Source: Clostridia bacterium (lineage in GTDB: Bacteria > Bacillota > Clostridia > Christensenellales > Borkfalkiaceae). From it: a stretch of 64,000 nt of DNA. Location of the stretch: the NCBI GenBank assembly GCA_017467275.1, contig JAFTSN010000001.1, forward strand, positions 62,001 through 126,000. Reading direction: 5' to 3'. Position numbers and translations under genes: made by a program. The stretch's first letter is position 1. The number at the start of each line of letters is the position of its first letter. This document shows, piece by piece, positions 15,696 through 25,134 of the stretch. The notes under the pieces were generated by a model. The model had not been told where the DNA came from and searched no databases. It saw nothing but the letters and a program-made list of their open reading frames with translations.

Positions 15696-16601
15696 TTAAT
15701 TATTGAAAAAAATATCCGTTAAAAAACGGTCGTATTCGGGCGTCCAATTCGTGCTTTCGTCCCCCGCGCCGAATGCGTGCGGCGCGCCCTTATACACGTG
15801 CTCCTCGACTTTCACGCCCGCCGCCTCGAGATTATTAACGCTTTGTTTACAGGAAAGACAAAGCGGATCAAGCGTTCCGTAGGCATAGAAGGCGGGCGGA
15901 AGCTCTGCCGCCGCCATTTTCTCCGCGCTCGCCACCGAAAAAGGTAAGCTTCCATAAAACGAATAGATCTGTGCAACCGCCGCAACGTCCGCTCGCACGC
16001 GGTCTAGCCCGTCGGGCACGTACCCGCTATCCAAAACGCTCGGCAATATCGCGCCGTCGTGATGGAGCAGGAACTCTCCGCATAAAACTCCGCCCGCGGA
16101 AAAGCCGATCAAAGCGATATCCTTTTCGTCGATGCCGTAGTCCGTGGCATAATAGCGGACGTAGCGCACCGCCCGCGCAAGATCGAGCGCGCTTTCCTCC
16201 TGTTCATAGGGATTGAGGCGATATTGCAAAACAAAACAGTCGTAGCCGTATTCGTTGAATTTTTCCGCGGTCGGATAGGCGTCATAAACGTTGTCCCGAT
16301 AGGCGAATGCACCGCCCGCACAAAGCACAATCGCGCCCTTTTTCGTCGCGTTCGCCGCGGGGGTATATTCCATATACGGACGAAAATCGGGCGGGTCGTA
16401 ATATCCGTCGTCTGCGGAATATTCCCGTTTTACGGGCATTTTTCCCTCACTCCAAAGAAAAATCTTCTGTTCAACGTCGGGCGTGGGCAACTCGAGCCCG
16501 AATTTCCCCGCTGAAACTGCCTTTTTGTTACAAGCGGAAAACGGAAGCAAAAACAACCCGCTCAAAAAAATATAGAACGCTCGTTTTGCGCCCGTCAGCA
16601 T
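15696..16601 (-). CDS. Alpha/beta hydrolase (esterase) lipoprotein
   Basis: I place the start at ATG 16601, which overlaps the stop of the preceding gene and gives a lipoprotein signal (FLSGLFLLPFSACNK); the longer frame has no sensible N-terminus. The product is 301 residues. The alpha/beta hydrolase features are the oxyanion turn IVLCAGGAFAYRD, the nucleophile elbow GFSAGG, an aspartate in GTLDPLC and a histidine in GAPHAFG. It resembles BD-FAE/acetyl-xylan-esterase-like enzymes that deacylate sugars, here tethered outside the membrane. It is the last gene of the radC-led operon. Confidence 0.85.
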   Translation of the reverse strand: MLTGAKRAFYIFLSGLFLLPFSACNKKAVSAGKFGLELPTPDVEQKIFLWSEGKMPVKREYSADDGYYDPPDFRPYMEYTPAANATKKGAIVLCAGGAFAYRDNVYDAYPTAEKFNEYGYDCFVLQYRLNPYEQEESALDLARAVRYVRYYATDYGIDEKDIALIGFSAGGVLCGEFLLHHDGAILPSVLDSGYVPDGLDRVRADVAAVAQIYSFYGSLPFSVASAEKMAAAELPPAFYAYGTLDPLCLSCKQSVNNLEAAGVKVEEHVYKGAPHAFGAGDESTNWTPEYDRFLTDIFFNN

Positions 16602-17371
16602 AACGCGCGGTACTCGCTCAAGATCCGTTGTAAGTTCGCTTCGCTGTTGGCTACGACAATCCCGGGCGTGCCGTAGGTATACGCCGAGCCGTCGATAAGA
16701 GCATGAACGCATCCGCTTTCGTTCGCAATCAAAAGCCCGGGCGCAATATCCCAAATATAGTGATAATACGAGATATATGCCGCCGCCTGACCTTTCGCAA
16801 GCGCCGTGAAATCCACGCATGCCGCACCGAGATGGCGGGTCTTTAAAAAGACGGGCTGAAGTCTTTTTATCAGCTCGAACTGCCGATCCATGGGAACGGC
16901 GATATTCCCATAGTAATCACTGATCAAAAGAAAGCCGTCCGAGGGGAGCATGTCTTTGTTCACAGTCAATTTCTTGCCGTTTGCAAAAGCGCCCCTACCC
17001 TTTTCGGCGGAAATCATTTCTCCCGTTCGGGGGAAATACATATACGCCGCGACGCACTCCACTTCCTCAAAGATCGCGATCTGGATCCCGAAGCTATCCA
17101 TCCCCGCGGCATAGTTGCAGGTTCCGTCAATCGGGTCGATCACAACGCTGACGCCGCCCAAGGGCTTGTCGGCGGTCGTCTCCTCGCTGACGATATTGAC
17201 CTCGGGAAAGGTTGCCTTTATTTCCTCCATGAGATATTGTTCGATGAGAAGATCGTTTTCGGTTAAAAGATCGTTCGCCGTCTTGTGCCCCGCAACGGCA
17301 ATTTCCTGCTTTAAAAGAAGCTCGCCCGCCGAACGCAAAAGCTTGTCGCAAAATTTAATCAGTTCTTTCAT
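16595..17371 (-). CDS. Inositol monophosphatase family phosphatase
   Basis: A 258-residue protein with the Mg-binding signatures of the IMPase/FBPase superfamily: EETTADKP near residue 68, VIDPIDGTCNYAAGM near 85 and YIWDIAPGLLIANESG near 208. Members hydrolyse inositol-1-phosphate, 3'-phosphoadenosine-5'-phosphate or fructose-1,6-bisphosphate. Family membership is clear but substrate is not. The start overlaps the stop of the TIR-NACHT gene by 4 bases (ATGA), so translation is coupled. Confidence 0.9.
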   Translation of the reverse strand: MKELIKFCDKLLRSAGELLLKQEIAVAGHKTANDLLTENDLLIEQYLMEEIKATFPEVNIVSEETTADKPLGGVSVVIDPIDGTCNYAAGMDSFGIQIAIFEEVECVAAYMYFPRTGEMISAEKGRGAFANGKKLTVNKDMLPSDGFLLISDYYGNIAVPMDRQFELIKRLQPVFLKTRHLGAACVDFTALAKGQAAAYISYYHYIWDIAPGLLIANESGCVHALIDGSAYTYGTPGIVVANSEANLQRILSEYRALC

Positions 17372-20205
17372 AATAACACCTCGCTCAAAACCTGTTTCAC
17401 GTGCTCAATCCATGCGTCGATATATTCGTTATCGTCATCGTCGCTCATATACCGCGCGCCGAGCATTTTACTCAACTCGACTGCCAAAAGGTTACATTCT
17501 GCCTTTTCTAACAGTGAATCGATGGAGTCGAACACCGCCGTTCCCCGCTTGGCGCACTCGAAGCCGTAACGGAGCTTCTCCTCGTCATCGCGGTGGTTTA
17601 TGTAAGCGCAAAGGGCAATATAGTAATTGATTCTGCCCTTATCATAGGAGCTCTTTGCCTCACGCTCCAATAAATTTTTCAGATCTTCTATCACGCACGT
17701 GGCGTCCTTTTGCAAAAGCCGCAATAATAGGCGGGTATATTTGTAGCGGATAAAATAGCGGTCGACGGAGGTGTCGTGCGCCTCGTAAATCTCCTGACAG
17801 GATAAAAGCTTATCCTCCGCTTCTAAAAACTCTTGCTGCCAAATGCATCCATCGGCAAACACGCGATAGTCCTCGGCAAGAAAGAGCTCGTTCGACGTCC
17901 GTTTATCCGAAACAGGCATTTCGTCAATCTTCCTTGCTAATATTTTTATCGCTTTTTTGGCATTTTTATTACTGTTTGCAAAATCGAGCAGGCTCAAATT
18001 GATTTTTGACTTAATGAGATAGGCAAGGGATAACTCGAATTCCATGTCGCTGTTCTCATGATTATCCGCCTCCACCTGCTCTACGCACGCGATACAGTTA
18101 TCGAAGCTTTCCAAGGCGTCGTCGAAAAGCACGAGCTTTCGTTCGGAAAGTCCCTTGACGTTATATAGCTCGGATTGAAGCACTAAATCGGCTTTGACCT
18201 CCTCCGTTAAAAGAAGGGTCTTGGCATGCTTGATCGCCTTGTTAAAATCCTCGACGATATAATAATAGAACACCTTACCGATCTCGCCCTCTACGCCCCA
18301 ATTTCTCGTTTCTGTCCTAAGCGACACGGAAAGTCCCACGCTTTTGAGGATAAAAAACATGCCCGAATTATAAAGAAGCCGACGGTGCTCGGAGAAAATC
18401 TTGATAAACGCGTCACCCGAAAGCAAGCGCACGCACGCCTCGGGTTTCCCCTCGTGCAGATTCTCTAGTTCGGAAAGATACCGCTCCAAGCCCGAATCAA
18501 AGTCCATCTTTTCAATCACAGTGCGTTGCAACTCGTAGTCATCCAAAGTCTCAGCAAGGCGGTCATACATTTTAAGGGCGAACAGCGTGTCACCGAAATA
18601 TTTCATGACGTAGAGATTATCGTATTCCTTTGCCGCGTACTTGCCTTCGATATAATCCAAAAGCCGCTTATAGCCGCTCCTTTTGCTCACGTAGTAGATG
18701 TGCGAAACGTCGCCCGAATCGGTCAGCCAGTCGATCAGCGATTTATGCAAGGGCTCGATGTGCTGGTCACGTATGGGAAACAATCCACTGATTAGCGCGA
18801 GAATATCTTTCAGACGATACTCGTCCAGAGCCAAATACTCCTCCAAAAATTCGGTGTGTACGGGCTCTTGCGAAACGCTTAAAAACTCTAGGAGCGGTTT
18901 CACGTCCTCGAACGTGATTTTATTATCCACGTCACGGGAAAACAGACGGGAAAAACAGTCGTTGAAGAAGCCGTAGATACCGACGGGGAAGAAATCAATG
19001 TTATCCAGAGAGAGGTTTTCTTCTTTGATTTGACGGACAATCTCGCTAGCGTACAGGAAAGAGCCCTCCGACTTTTTCAAAAGGGCGTCAATTTTGTCGC
19101 GCGGTGCGGCGGGGAATTGCTTTTCGTAATATTCACGCAGGTCCTCTTCCGTCTTGGTCGCCGAAAGCATATAGGGCGTGGCGAGCGTGATAAGATACCG
19201 TCTCACGTCCGCTTCGTTGCGGCTCGTGAGCACAAACTTCATCCATTCGGGAATACGCTCTCTCATGCGCTGAAGCAGGGCGCAAATCTCGTTGTCACCC
19301 CGCCAAGAACATTCGTCAAGCGCGTCAATGACAATGACGACGGGGTGCGAAGGACGAATATCCGCGGTGGACTCAATTAAGAGATACTCGAAAATACGGG
19401 TCGCATTTTTCTCAAAAATACTCTCCAGCCCCATGAGCCCTGCGAGCTTATGCTTATAATCGGGCAGCGCGCTTGCGAGCTGATAGGCGATCGAGGTTAC
19501 GATATACTTGGGATTCGAGCGGTCGGAGTTGTTGAATTTACAAAAGTGCGCCGCCGCCACGTACTCGGGATACCGCCACAAAAGCATACTCGAAAACGCT
19601 GTTTTTCCGCTCCCGGGCGCAGCATTGACCCAGAAAAAGTTTCTGCTTGATTCCAAAAAACGCTCGAACTGCTCGAACGCGTCCCGTCTGCCGCAGAAGC
19701 TCTCGTAGTAACGGAAAGCAAAGTCCTTAGAGGAAATGGGCTTCAAACACCCTTCAAGGCGCGCTTCCTCCGTGGAAAAGCCAAGCGCAACGTTTCCGTT
19801 CAGAATTTCGAGAACCAGCTCGAGAAAGTTTTTATATTTGCTTTCTATGAGCTCGTTATCGGGCGTCATGCACTCGTCGAGGGAAAGACGTTGGTATTTG
19901 TTGATACTCAAGGGCACGCGGGATTCGTCCAGCTTGATGGGTATGATGATCGCGTTATTTTCACCTGCACGGCAAAGCTCGTTCAAGCAATATCCGTCGG
20001 GCGAAGTGGAACGCTCCGAAACCAAAAAGAGAAAATATTTCGATGCCATGATATGCTCATCGATAATCCGTTCCCAATCGCCCAATTTTAAGTAATCAGC
20101 GTCGAAAAATACGTTAAAATCATGCTCGCGCAGATCTTGCGCGAACTTATGTACAACGTCGCCATAGACGCCGTGACCGTAGCTGACAAATACGTTTCTG
20201 TTCAT
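17368..20205 (-). CDS. TIR-NACHT-helical repeat protein (STAND NTPase, candidate defence)
   Basis: A 945-residue protein from ATG 20205 (AGGGG five bases upstream; the longer frame adds unrelated residues). The N-terminus is a TIR/SEFIR-like domain: VFVSYGHG at 5-12, DADYLKLGDWERII, FLFLVSERSTSP, and GYCLNEL with a glutamate at residue 76 in the position of the NAD-cleaving glutamate of active TIRs. A NACHT/STAND ATPase follows with Walker A APGSGKT near 196 and Walker B VIVIDALDE near 290, then a ~500-residue helical TPR-like region. Proteins of this layout act in antiphage immunity or signalling: the C-terminus senses, the ATPase oligomerises, the TIR acts. Here it sits 10 bases after the HAD gene in a housekeeping operon. 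Defence function is inference. Confidence 0.88.
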   Translation of the reverse strand: MNRNVFVSYGHGVYGDVVHKFAQDLREHDFNVFFDADYLKLGDWERIIDEHIMASKYFLFLVSERSTSPDGYCLNELCRAGENNAIIIPIKLDESRVPLSINKYQRLSLDECMTPDNELIESKYKNFLELVLEILNGNVALGFSTEEARLEGCLKPISSKDFAFRYYESFCGRRDAFEQFERFLESSRNFFWVNAAPGSGKTAFSSMLLWRYPEYVAAAHFCKFNNSDRSNPKYIVTSIAYQLASALPDYKHKLAGLMGLESIFEKNATRIFEYLLIESTADIRPSHPVVIVIDALDECSWRGDNEICALLQRMRERIPEWMKFVLTSRNEADVRRYLITLATPYMLSATKTEEDLREYYEKQFPAAPRDKIDALLKKSEGSFLYASEIVRQIKEENLSLDNIDFFPVGIYGFFNDCFSRLFSRDVDNKITFEDVKPLLEFLSVSQEPVHTEFLEEYLALDEYRLKDILALISGLFPIRDQHIEPLHKSLIDWLTDSGDVSHIYYVSKRSGYKRLLDYIEGKYAAKEYDNLYVMKYFGDTLFALKMYDRLAETLDDYELQRTVIEKMDFDSGLERYLSELENLHEGKPEACVRLLSGDAFIKIFSEHRRLLYNSGMFFILKSVGLSVSLRTETRNWGVEGEIGKVFYYYIVEDFNKAIKHAKTLLLTEEVKADLVLQSELYNVKGLSERKLVLFDDALESFDNCIACVEQVEADNHENSDMEFELSLAYLIKSKINLSLLDFANSNKNAKKAIKILARKIDEMPVSDKRTSNELFLAEDYRVFADGCIWQQEFLEAEDKLLSCQEIYEAHDTSVDRYFIRYKYTRLLLRLLQKDATCVIEDLKNLLEREAKSSYDKGRINYYIALCAYINHRDDEEKLRYGFECAKRGTAVFDSIDSLLEKAECNLLAVELSKMLGARYMSDDDDNEYIDAWIEHVKQVLSEVLL

Positions 20206-20215
20206 GCCTACCCCT

Positions 20216-20869
20216 TTATTGACGTTGCCCGATTTCTTCGGGCGTATCCACGAGAACGGTTGCCCCGTGCTCAATCAAAAATTCCCTACTCTTAAAGCCC
20301 CACGTGACGGAAATGCAGGGCAAATCGGCGTTTTTCGCCGTCTCGATATCCACCTCGGAATCGCCGATATACACCGCCCGTTTTGCCTCGGCTTTTAAAT
20401 TCTTTAAAACTGAAAACACCGAATCGGGCGCGGGCTTTTTACGGATTCCCGCCTCTTCGTTTTCCCCGACGGCAATCGCGATCAAATCGCCGAAATATCG
20501 CCTGCTTAACTCCTTTACCGCAAAATCCCCTTTATTGGATACGATAGCGCAAAGCTTTCCCGCAGCGTTCAAACGCTCTAAAAGGGGCATAACACCGCTG
20601 TAAACGCGGGTATAATCGGTGCAATGCGCCATATAATAGTCCTTAAACGAGGCAAACGCGCGTTCAAAAATCTCAGCGTCTTCTTTCATTCCGTCGGGTA
20701 AAGCGCGATTCATCAGCTTGACCATACCGTTTCCCACAAACGCTTTGACCTCCTCTCTCGTGCGCTCGGGCGCGCCCACGGAGCGGAGTGAAAAATTTAC
20801 CGCGGCAGCCAGATCGTCCAAAGTGTCCAAAAGCGTGCCGTCTAGATCAAAAATATATACGTCGTACAT
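20216..20869 (-). CDS. HAD family hydrolase, phosphoglycolate phosphatase-like
   Basis: A 217-residue HAD phosphatase. Motif I is YIFDLDGTLLDTLDD, motif II lies in LCAIVSNKGDFAV, and motif III/IV in KKPAPDSVF and AVYIGDSEVDIETAKNADL. The cap contains AAAVNFSLRSVGAP, as in Gph/PpaX proteins. I choose ATG 20869, with AAGGTG eight bases upstream, over a TTG at 20875. The response regulator stop lies just ahead. Likely a general sugar-phosphate or phosphoglycolate phosphatase. Confidence 0.88.
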   Translation of the reverse strand: MYDVYIFDLDGTLLDTLDDLAAAVNFSLRSVGAPERTREEVKAFVGNGMVKLMNRALPDGMKEDAEIFERAFASFKDYYMAHCTDYTRVYSGVMPLLERLNAAGKLCAIVSNKGDFAVKELSRRYFGDLIAIAVGENEEAGIRKKPAPDSVFSVLKNLKAEAKRAVYIGDSEVDIETAKNADLPCISVTWGFKSREFLIEHGATVLVDTPEEIGQRQ

Positions 20870-20871
20870 AG

Positions 20872-21522
20872 TCAAAGCACCTTTTTCAAGGCTTCCGTAA
20901 ACGTCGCTCGGTTTTCACTACCCGTTTTGATATAAATTGCGGAGATATAGTTTCTCACCGTCCCCTCGGAGATTCTGAGCGCAGAAGTAATCTGGCGGTT
21001 GGTGAATCCCTCGTACATCATCAGCGCAATCTCCACCTCGCGATCGGATAAAGAGAAGGCGCGCTTGAGCTTGATCTCCCGATCGGATGAGACCGTTTTC
21101 GCCGCGTCCGCAATCCGCTTTGCGATTTTGGCAGGCAGAATGGTGTCCCCCGCATAGGCGTTCTTCACGGCGTCAATCAACGCCGCACCGCCGATATCCT
21201 TTAAAAGATAGCCGCTCGCCCCGTAATTAATGGCGTTTAAAATATAGTCGCTGTCGTCGAAGGTCGTCAAAATGACCACCTTTATCTCGGGATATTCCGC
21301 TTTGACCCGCTGCGTTGCCACCACGCCGTTCATATTCGGCATACGGATGTCCATCAAAACGACGTCGGGAACGTTCTCTTTAATCTTTTCAAGCGCATCG
21401 AAACCGTCCGAGGCAATCCCTGTGACCTCGATCTCCACATCCGTCTCAAGAACGCTCTTGATGCCCTCTGCCAAAATCGTCTGATCGTCCGCAATCAAAA
21501 CCTTAATGCGCTGTCCGTTCAT
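20872..21522 (-). CDS. Response regulator, NarL/LuxR family
   Basis: A 216-residue two-component regulator. The receiver domain shows VLIADDQTILAEG, the phospho-acceptor in VVLMDIRMPNMNG (Asp near residue 58) and the lysine in GYLLKDIGG. The C-terminal LuxR-type helix-turn-helix shows LSDREVEIALMMYEGFTNRQ and SEGTVRNYISAIYIKTG. It follows its cognate kinase by 31 bases. Targets are unknown; the pair could regulate its own operon. Confidence 0.93.
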   Translation of the reverse strand: MNGQRIKVLIADDQTILAEGIKSVLETDVEIEVTGIASDGFDALEKIKENVPDVVLMDIRMPNMNGVVATQRVKAEYPEIKVVILTTFDDSDYILNAINYGASGYLLKDIGGAALIDAVKNAYAGDTILPAKIAKRIADAAKTVSSDREIKLKRAFSLSDREVEIALMMYEGFTNRQITSALRISEGTVRNYISAIYIKTGSENRATFTEALKKVL

Positions 21523-21553
21523 ATTGTTCCTCCCGTATTCCCCTTAGTTTTCT

Positions 21554-22822
21554 TTATTCTTCCTCCACGGGCAAGACCACATGTATTTCAAAGCCCTCGC
21601 CCACTTCAGACACAAAAGTCACCTTGCCGCCAAGATCTTCAGCCCTCTTTGCCATACCCGTGAGCCCGAATCCCTTTTCGAGCCTTTCAATCGACACACC
21701 CGCGCCATTATCGGAAAGGAGAAAGCGCAGTCTTTCGCGCTCCTTTTTCAGCTCAAACCAAAACGCCGTCGCACTCCCGTGACGGAGCCCGTTGGATATC
21801 CCCTCTTTCAGGGACTTGCAAAGAAAACGGTGTTTTTCATCGGACACGTCCACGTCGTCGATATCCGAACGGATCGTGATTCCCGTGCCGTCGGTCGATT
21901 CGCGAATAATTGCCGTGAGTGCCTCCTTGATCGTGCCCTTTCCTGTCGAACCAGAAAGGAGATGCACGCTTTCGCGAAGCTCCTCCAAAGCGTGCTTGGC
22001 TTGAAGATTCGCCGCAATGATCCTGCTTTTCGCATCCTCGGGGTCCTTATCCATCAAGAGCTTTGCCGCCTCCGTCTGCATGATGACCGTCGTAATGGAA
22101 TGCCCCGCCGTGTCGTGAATATCCTTGGCAATTCTCTGCCGCTCCTCGAGCACGGTGACCTCCGCAAGCTCGTCGTAAGCCCGTTGCAGCTCGGCTTTGC
22201 TTTCGTCGAGCTCTTTTAAAGCCTTATTCAGCTTGAAATATTGGCGATAGAAACGCACGGCAACGGTGACGACGGCAAAGTGCACGAAAAGCAGCACTAA
22301 GTCGTTCATACCCTGCGTGATCGCACCAAGCGGCGAAAGACTCTCGCCCTGACGGATCTGCGCGGATAGGATGGAAGTCACGACGTAAACCACCATACAC
22401 GTCCCACAACCGAGAACGGACGGAAAAATCTTTTCGTTACGGACGTAAAACTCCGTCAAAATGATCATATAGATTGTGCAAAGATAGGTACTGCCGGTAA
22501 GCGCCGTCAAAAACAGCGTTGCGAGAAAATCCACGCCGTAGCAAGGAGCCCTGCCGCGCAAGGACCTCATCACAAAGAGCTTGAGCGCCTCGGAGACAGT
22601 CAAAAGCGCCTCCACGCCGATAACAATGAAAAGAGCGACGGACTTTCCCGTGCTGACGGCAATGCTTAACTGCTCCAAAAAGACGATGAGCTCCGTGAAA
22701 ACAAGCAAGGAAAAAATCAGCCATTTGCCAAAGCGCACGAACATGGCGGCTTGGCGAACGTCCATTTTTTCAAGATATTTCGCAACGGAAAATCTTCCTT
22801 CCGTCCCCCTTTTCCTTTTCAC
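21554..22822 (-). CDS. Sensor histidine kinase, NarL-type (HisKA_3)
   Basis: A 422-residue membrane kinase starting at GTG 22822 behind AAGGAG. The N-terminal half has about six hydrophobic segments and no obvious extracellular domain. A coiled coil (KALKELDESKAELQRAYDEL) leads to the HisKA_3 phospho-histidine region (EERQRIAKDIHDTAGHSI) and an ATPase domain with GISNGLRHGSATAFWF and DNGAGVSIERLEKGFGLTGM. It pairs with the adjacent NarL-type regulator. A membrane-embedded sensor suggests detection of an envelope or lipid signal. Confidence 0.92.
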   Translation of the reverse strand: MKRKRGTEGRFSVAKYLEKMDVRQAAMFVRFGKWLIFSLLVFTELIVFLEQLSIAVSTGKSVALFIVIGVEALLTVSEALKLFVMRSLRGRAPCYGVDFLATLFLTALTGSTYLCTIYMIILTEFYVRNEKIFPSVLGCGTCMVVYVVTSILSAQIRQGESLSPLGAITQGMNDLVLLFVHFAVVTVAVRFYRQYFKLNKALKELDESKAELQRAYDELAEVTVLEERQRIAKDIHDTAGHSITTVIMQTEAAKLLMDKDPEDAKSRIIAANLQAKHALEELRESVHLLSGSTGKGTIKEALTAIIRESTDGTGITIRSDIDDVDVSDEKHRFLCKSLKEGISNGLRHGSATAFWFELKKERERLRFLLSDNGAGVSIERLEKGFGLTGMAKRAEDLGGKVTFVSEVGEGFEIHVVLPVEEE

Positions 22823-22840
22823 CTTTCTCTTCTCCTTGCC

Positions 22841-23596
22841 TTATTCCGAAAAAAGCGGGAACTCCGCCTCGATATGCTCCAAGGGACGCACCCTTCCGTC
22901 ATGGACAAGCCGATGCGACGCATAATAGGAATAAACGCCCTCCCGAGCGCAGATATAGTGATCGCAAAGCACGGCGCCCGCAAGCGCACAGATTGCACGA
23001 AGCCGCTCGGTCGTCGAATCGTCGCTGCCCGACGGCAAGCAGGAGCCAGAGGGATGGTTATGCACTGCGATCACGCCCACAGGCGAATGGGTACGCAATA
23101 AGTCCACGAACTGCCACGTTTTTATTTTTGCCTTGGTGCAATCCTGCGAGGCGTAGCGCTCACGGAAAATAATCCGCTTTTGCTTATCCAGACAATAAAA
23201 ATCAAAAACCTCTTGATTCAAGTCTTTGTACTCGTTTAGTAAAAAGAGCGGGAACGCGTCGCCGCTGAAAACGTTCGGATACGCCGTCTCTTTCTCCCCC
23301 TCTTTCAAATACAGCTCCAGCGTCCTATGAATCACGTTCAGCCCGCGCGCCGTTTCAGCTCCGATCCCTTTCACGCTCATTAGGCGTTTCGGGTCAGCGG
23401 CAAGCGCTTTTGGAAGAGAGCCGAACGCAGAGATGAGCCTATGGGCAATTTCGTTCGTATTGACGCGCGGTAAGAACGAAAAAAGCATCGTCTCTAAAAG
23501 CTCGTGAGGCGCGAGCAGGTCACCCTTTTCCAGCTTTTCATACATTCTCTGTCGGTGTCCCGCATGAAGCTCGCTTTTGCTTTTCTCCTCTCTCAC
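22841..23596 (-). CDS. radC: RadC family protein (JAB/MPN metalloprotease fold)
   Basis: A 251-residue protein of the RadC/YicR type. The N-terminal helix-hairpin-helix region (LLETMLFSFLPRVNTNEIAH, SVKGIGAETARGL) precedes a JAMM motif: an upstream glutamate in LNQEVFDFYCL, then HNHPSGSCLPSGSDD. The family is named for DNA repair but its activity is not established. GTG 23596 has GGGAG upstream. It is the first gene of the seven-gene operon transcribed from the promoter at 23634-23662. Confidence 0.92.
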   Translation of the reverse strand: MREEKSKSELHAGHRQRMYEKLEKGDLLAPHELLETMLFSFLPRVNTNEIAHRLISAFGSLPKALAADPKRLMSVKGIGAETARGLNVIHRTLELYLKEGEKETAYPNVFSGDAFPLFLLNEYKDLNQEVFDFYCLDKQKRIIFRERYASQDCTKAKIKTWQFVDLLRTHSPVGVIAVHNHPSGSCLPSGSDDSTTERLRAICALAGAVLCDHYICAREGVYSYYASHRLVHDGRVRPLEHIEAEFPLFSE

Positions 23597-23633
23597 GACC
23601 TTTCTCCCACTGTTTTTTTGATAATTTTATTAT

Positions 23634-23662
23634 ATTTTAACATAATCCGCTTAAAAAGTCAA
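23634..23662 (-). promoter_or_regulatory. Promoter of the radC-TIR-NACHT operon
   Basis: TTGACT (23657-23662), 17 bases, TAAAAT (23634-23639) on the minus strand, 37 bases before the GTG at 23596. No comparably good promoter is visible between radC and the esterase gene. Confidence 0.65.
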
Positions 23663-23723
23663 AAGTATGTTTGTTTCCCCAAGAAGAATTTTTCGTTTTT
23701 TTGACGTTTTCCCCCTTTTTTTG

Positions 23724-23752
23724 TTTACCTAGGCTAAAAAAAGGGGTATAAT
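23724..23752 (+). promoter_or_regulatory. Promoter of the dipeptidase gene
   Basis: TTTACC (23724-23729), 17 bases, TATAAT (23747-23752). Confidence 0.55.
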
Positions 23753-23786
23753 ATAGAAAACACTTGTTTTAAGGATGGATAAACTT

Positions 23787-25121
23787 ATGTCTCACGTTAC
23801 GGAAAAATATTTCGACGCCGCCGTTCAGGCGATCGCGGAATCGGTCTCTTTCGATTCCTCCATGAAGCCCGCGGAGGGAAATTATCCCTTCGGCAAAGAG
23901 ACGGCGGACTGTCTCGCACACTTTCTAAAGATCGCAGAGGATATGGGCTTTGAGACCCATAACTACGATAATTACGTCGGCGAGGTCGTATTCGGCGAAG
24001 GCGAGGAGATCGCCGTTTTAGCACACCTCGACGTCGTTCCCGCGGGGAGCGGTTGGAAATACCCGCCCTTTGGCGCCGTCATCAACGACGACGTATCCGA
24101 CGGGGGCATGGCTAGAACGAAGATGTGGGGACGGGGTACGATGGACGATAAAGGTCCCGCTGTTGCCACCCTCTTTTCTTTGAAAGCTTTAAAGGACTCG
24201 GGATTTTCTCCCAAGCGGAAAATCAAGCTGATTGTCGGCTGCAACGAGGAATCGGGCTGGGCGTGCTTGGATCATTATAACAAGGTTGCAAAAATGCCCG
24301 ACGAGGGATTCTCTCCCGACGCCGATTTTCCCGTCATCTATGCAGAAAAGGGGATCTATCATTTTGAGAGCGTTTTCCCGATCGAAAACGCCCCGTTCAC
24401 TTCTTTTTCGGCAGGAGAGCGGGTCAACATGGTCTGCGACGGCGCACAGGCTGTTTTAACCGAAGAAGGCGCGGAGAAATTCGCCGCTTATCAAGGAAGC
24501 TATGACGGCGTACGCTTGGAATACGACGAAAAAACGGGTATTCTTAAAGCGTTCGGTAAGAGTGCGCACGGCTCCACGCCTGAAAAAGGCGCAAATGCTT
24601 TGGGCGGCTTACTCCAATTTTTCGCCTCGTTCAACAAGGACATAAAAAAGGCTTTCGACGTCCTGTTTGCGGACTCCGCTTCTCTTAAAACCATGCAGGA
24701 CGAAACGGGCTATTTAACCATGTCGCCCGACCTTGCAAAATTTGAAAACGGCGCACTTGTGATCACGACGGATATCCGTTTCCCCGCCACCCATAAAAAA
24801 CGTGAAATCGAGGAAAAGCTTGAGGCGGCGGGCGTAACCTATCGCGAAATCAGCTATCAGGCGCCCCTCTATAACGATCCGAACGGCAAGCTGATCTCCA
24901 CGCTCATGCAAGTCTATAACCGCGTTACGGGGAGAAACGAAAAACCCGTCGCAATCGGCGGCGGGACGTATGCACGGGCACTCAAATGCGGTTGCGGATT
25001 CGGTCCCGAGTTTGAGAACGAGGAAGCCACCATTCATCAGGCAAACGAATATATCCTGCTCGATCGCATCCGTCTAATGTTGGAAATTTACTATGAGGCG
25101 TTAAAGGCTCTTACAAACTAA
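23787..25121 (+). CDS. pepV: M20 family dipeptidase, PepV/Sapep type
   Basis: A 444-residue zinc peptidase. The metal-binding blocks are AVLAHLDVVPAGSGWKYPPF, GRGTMDDKGPAVATLF and GCNEESGWACLDHY. A late GGGTYARALKCGCGFGPEFE and HQANEYI complete the site. The lid region (SAHGSTPEKGANALGGL) is as in PepV. It should hydrolyse dipeptides in the cytoplasm for amino-acid supply. I prefer ATG 23787, with AAGGA about 11 bases upstream, over an ATG at 23775 that has no ribosome site. Monocistronic, with its own promoter and a strong terminator. Confidence 0.88.
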   Translation: MSHVTEKYFDAAVQAIAESVSFDSSMKPAEGNYPFGKETADCLAHFLKIAEDMGFETHNYDNYVGEVVFGEGEEIAVLAHLDVVPAGSGWKYPPFGAVINDDVSDGGMARTKMWGRGTMDDKGPAVATLFSLKALKDSGFSPKRKIKLIVGCNEESGWACLDHYNKVAKMPDEGFSPDADFPVIYAEKGIYHFESVFPIENAPFTSFSAGERVNMVCDGAQAVLTEEGAEKFAAYQGSYDGVRLEYDEKTGILKAFGKSAHGSTPEKGANALGGLLQFFASFNKDIKKAFDVLFADSASLKTMQDETGYLTMSPDLAKFENGALVITTDIRFPATHKKREIEEKLEAAGVTYREISYQAPLYNDPNGKLISTLMQVYNRVTGRNEKPVAIGGGTYARALKCGCGFGPEFENEEATIHQANEYILLDRIRLMLEIYYEALKALTN

Positions 25122-25134
25122 AAGGAAAACGAAT

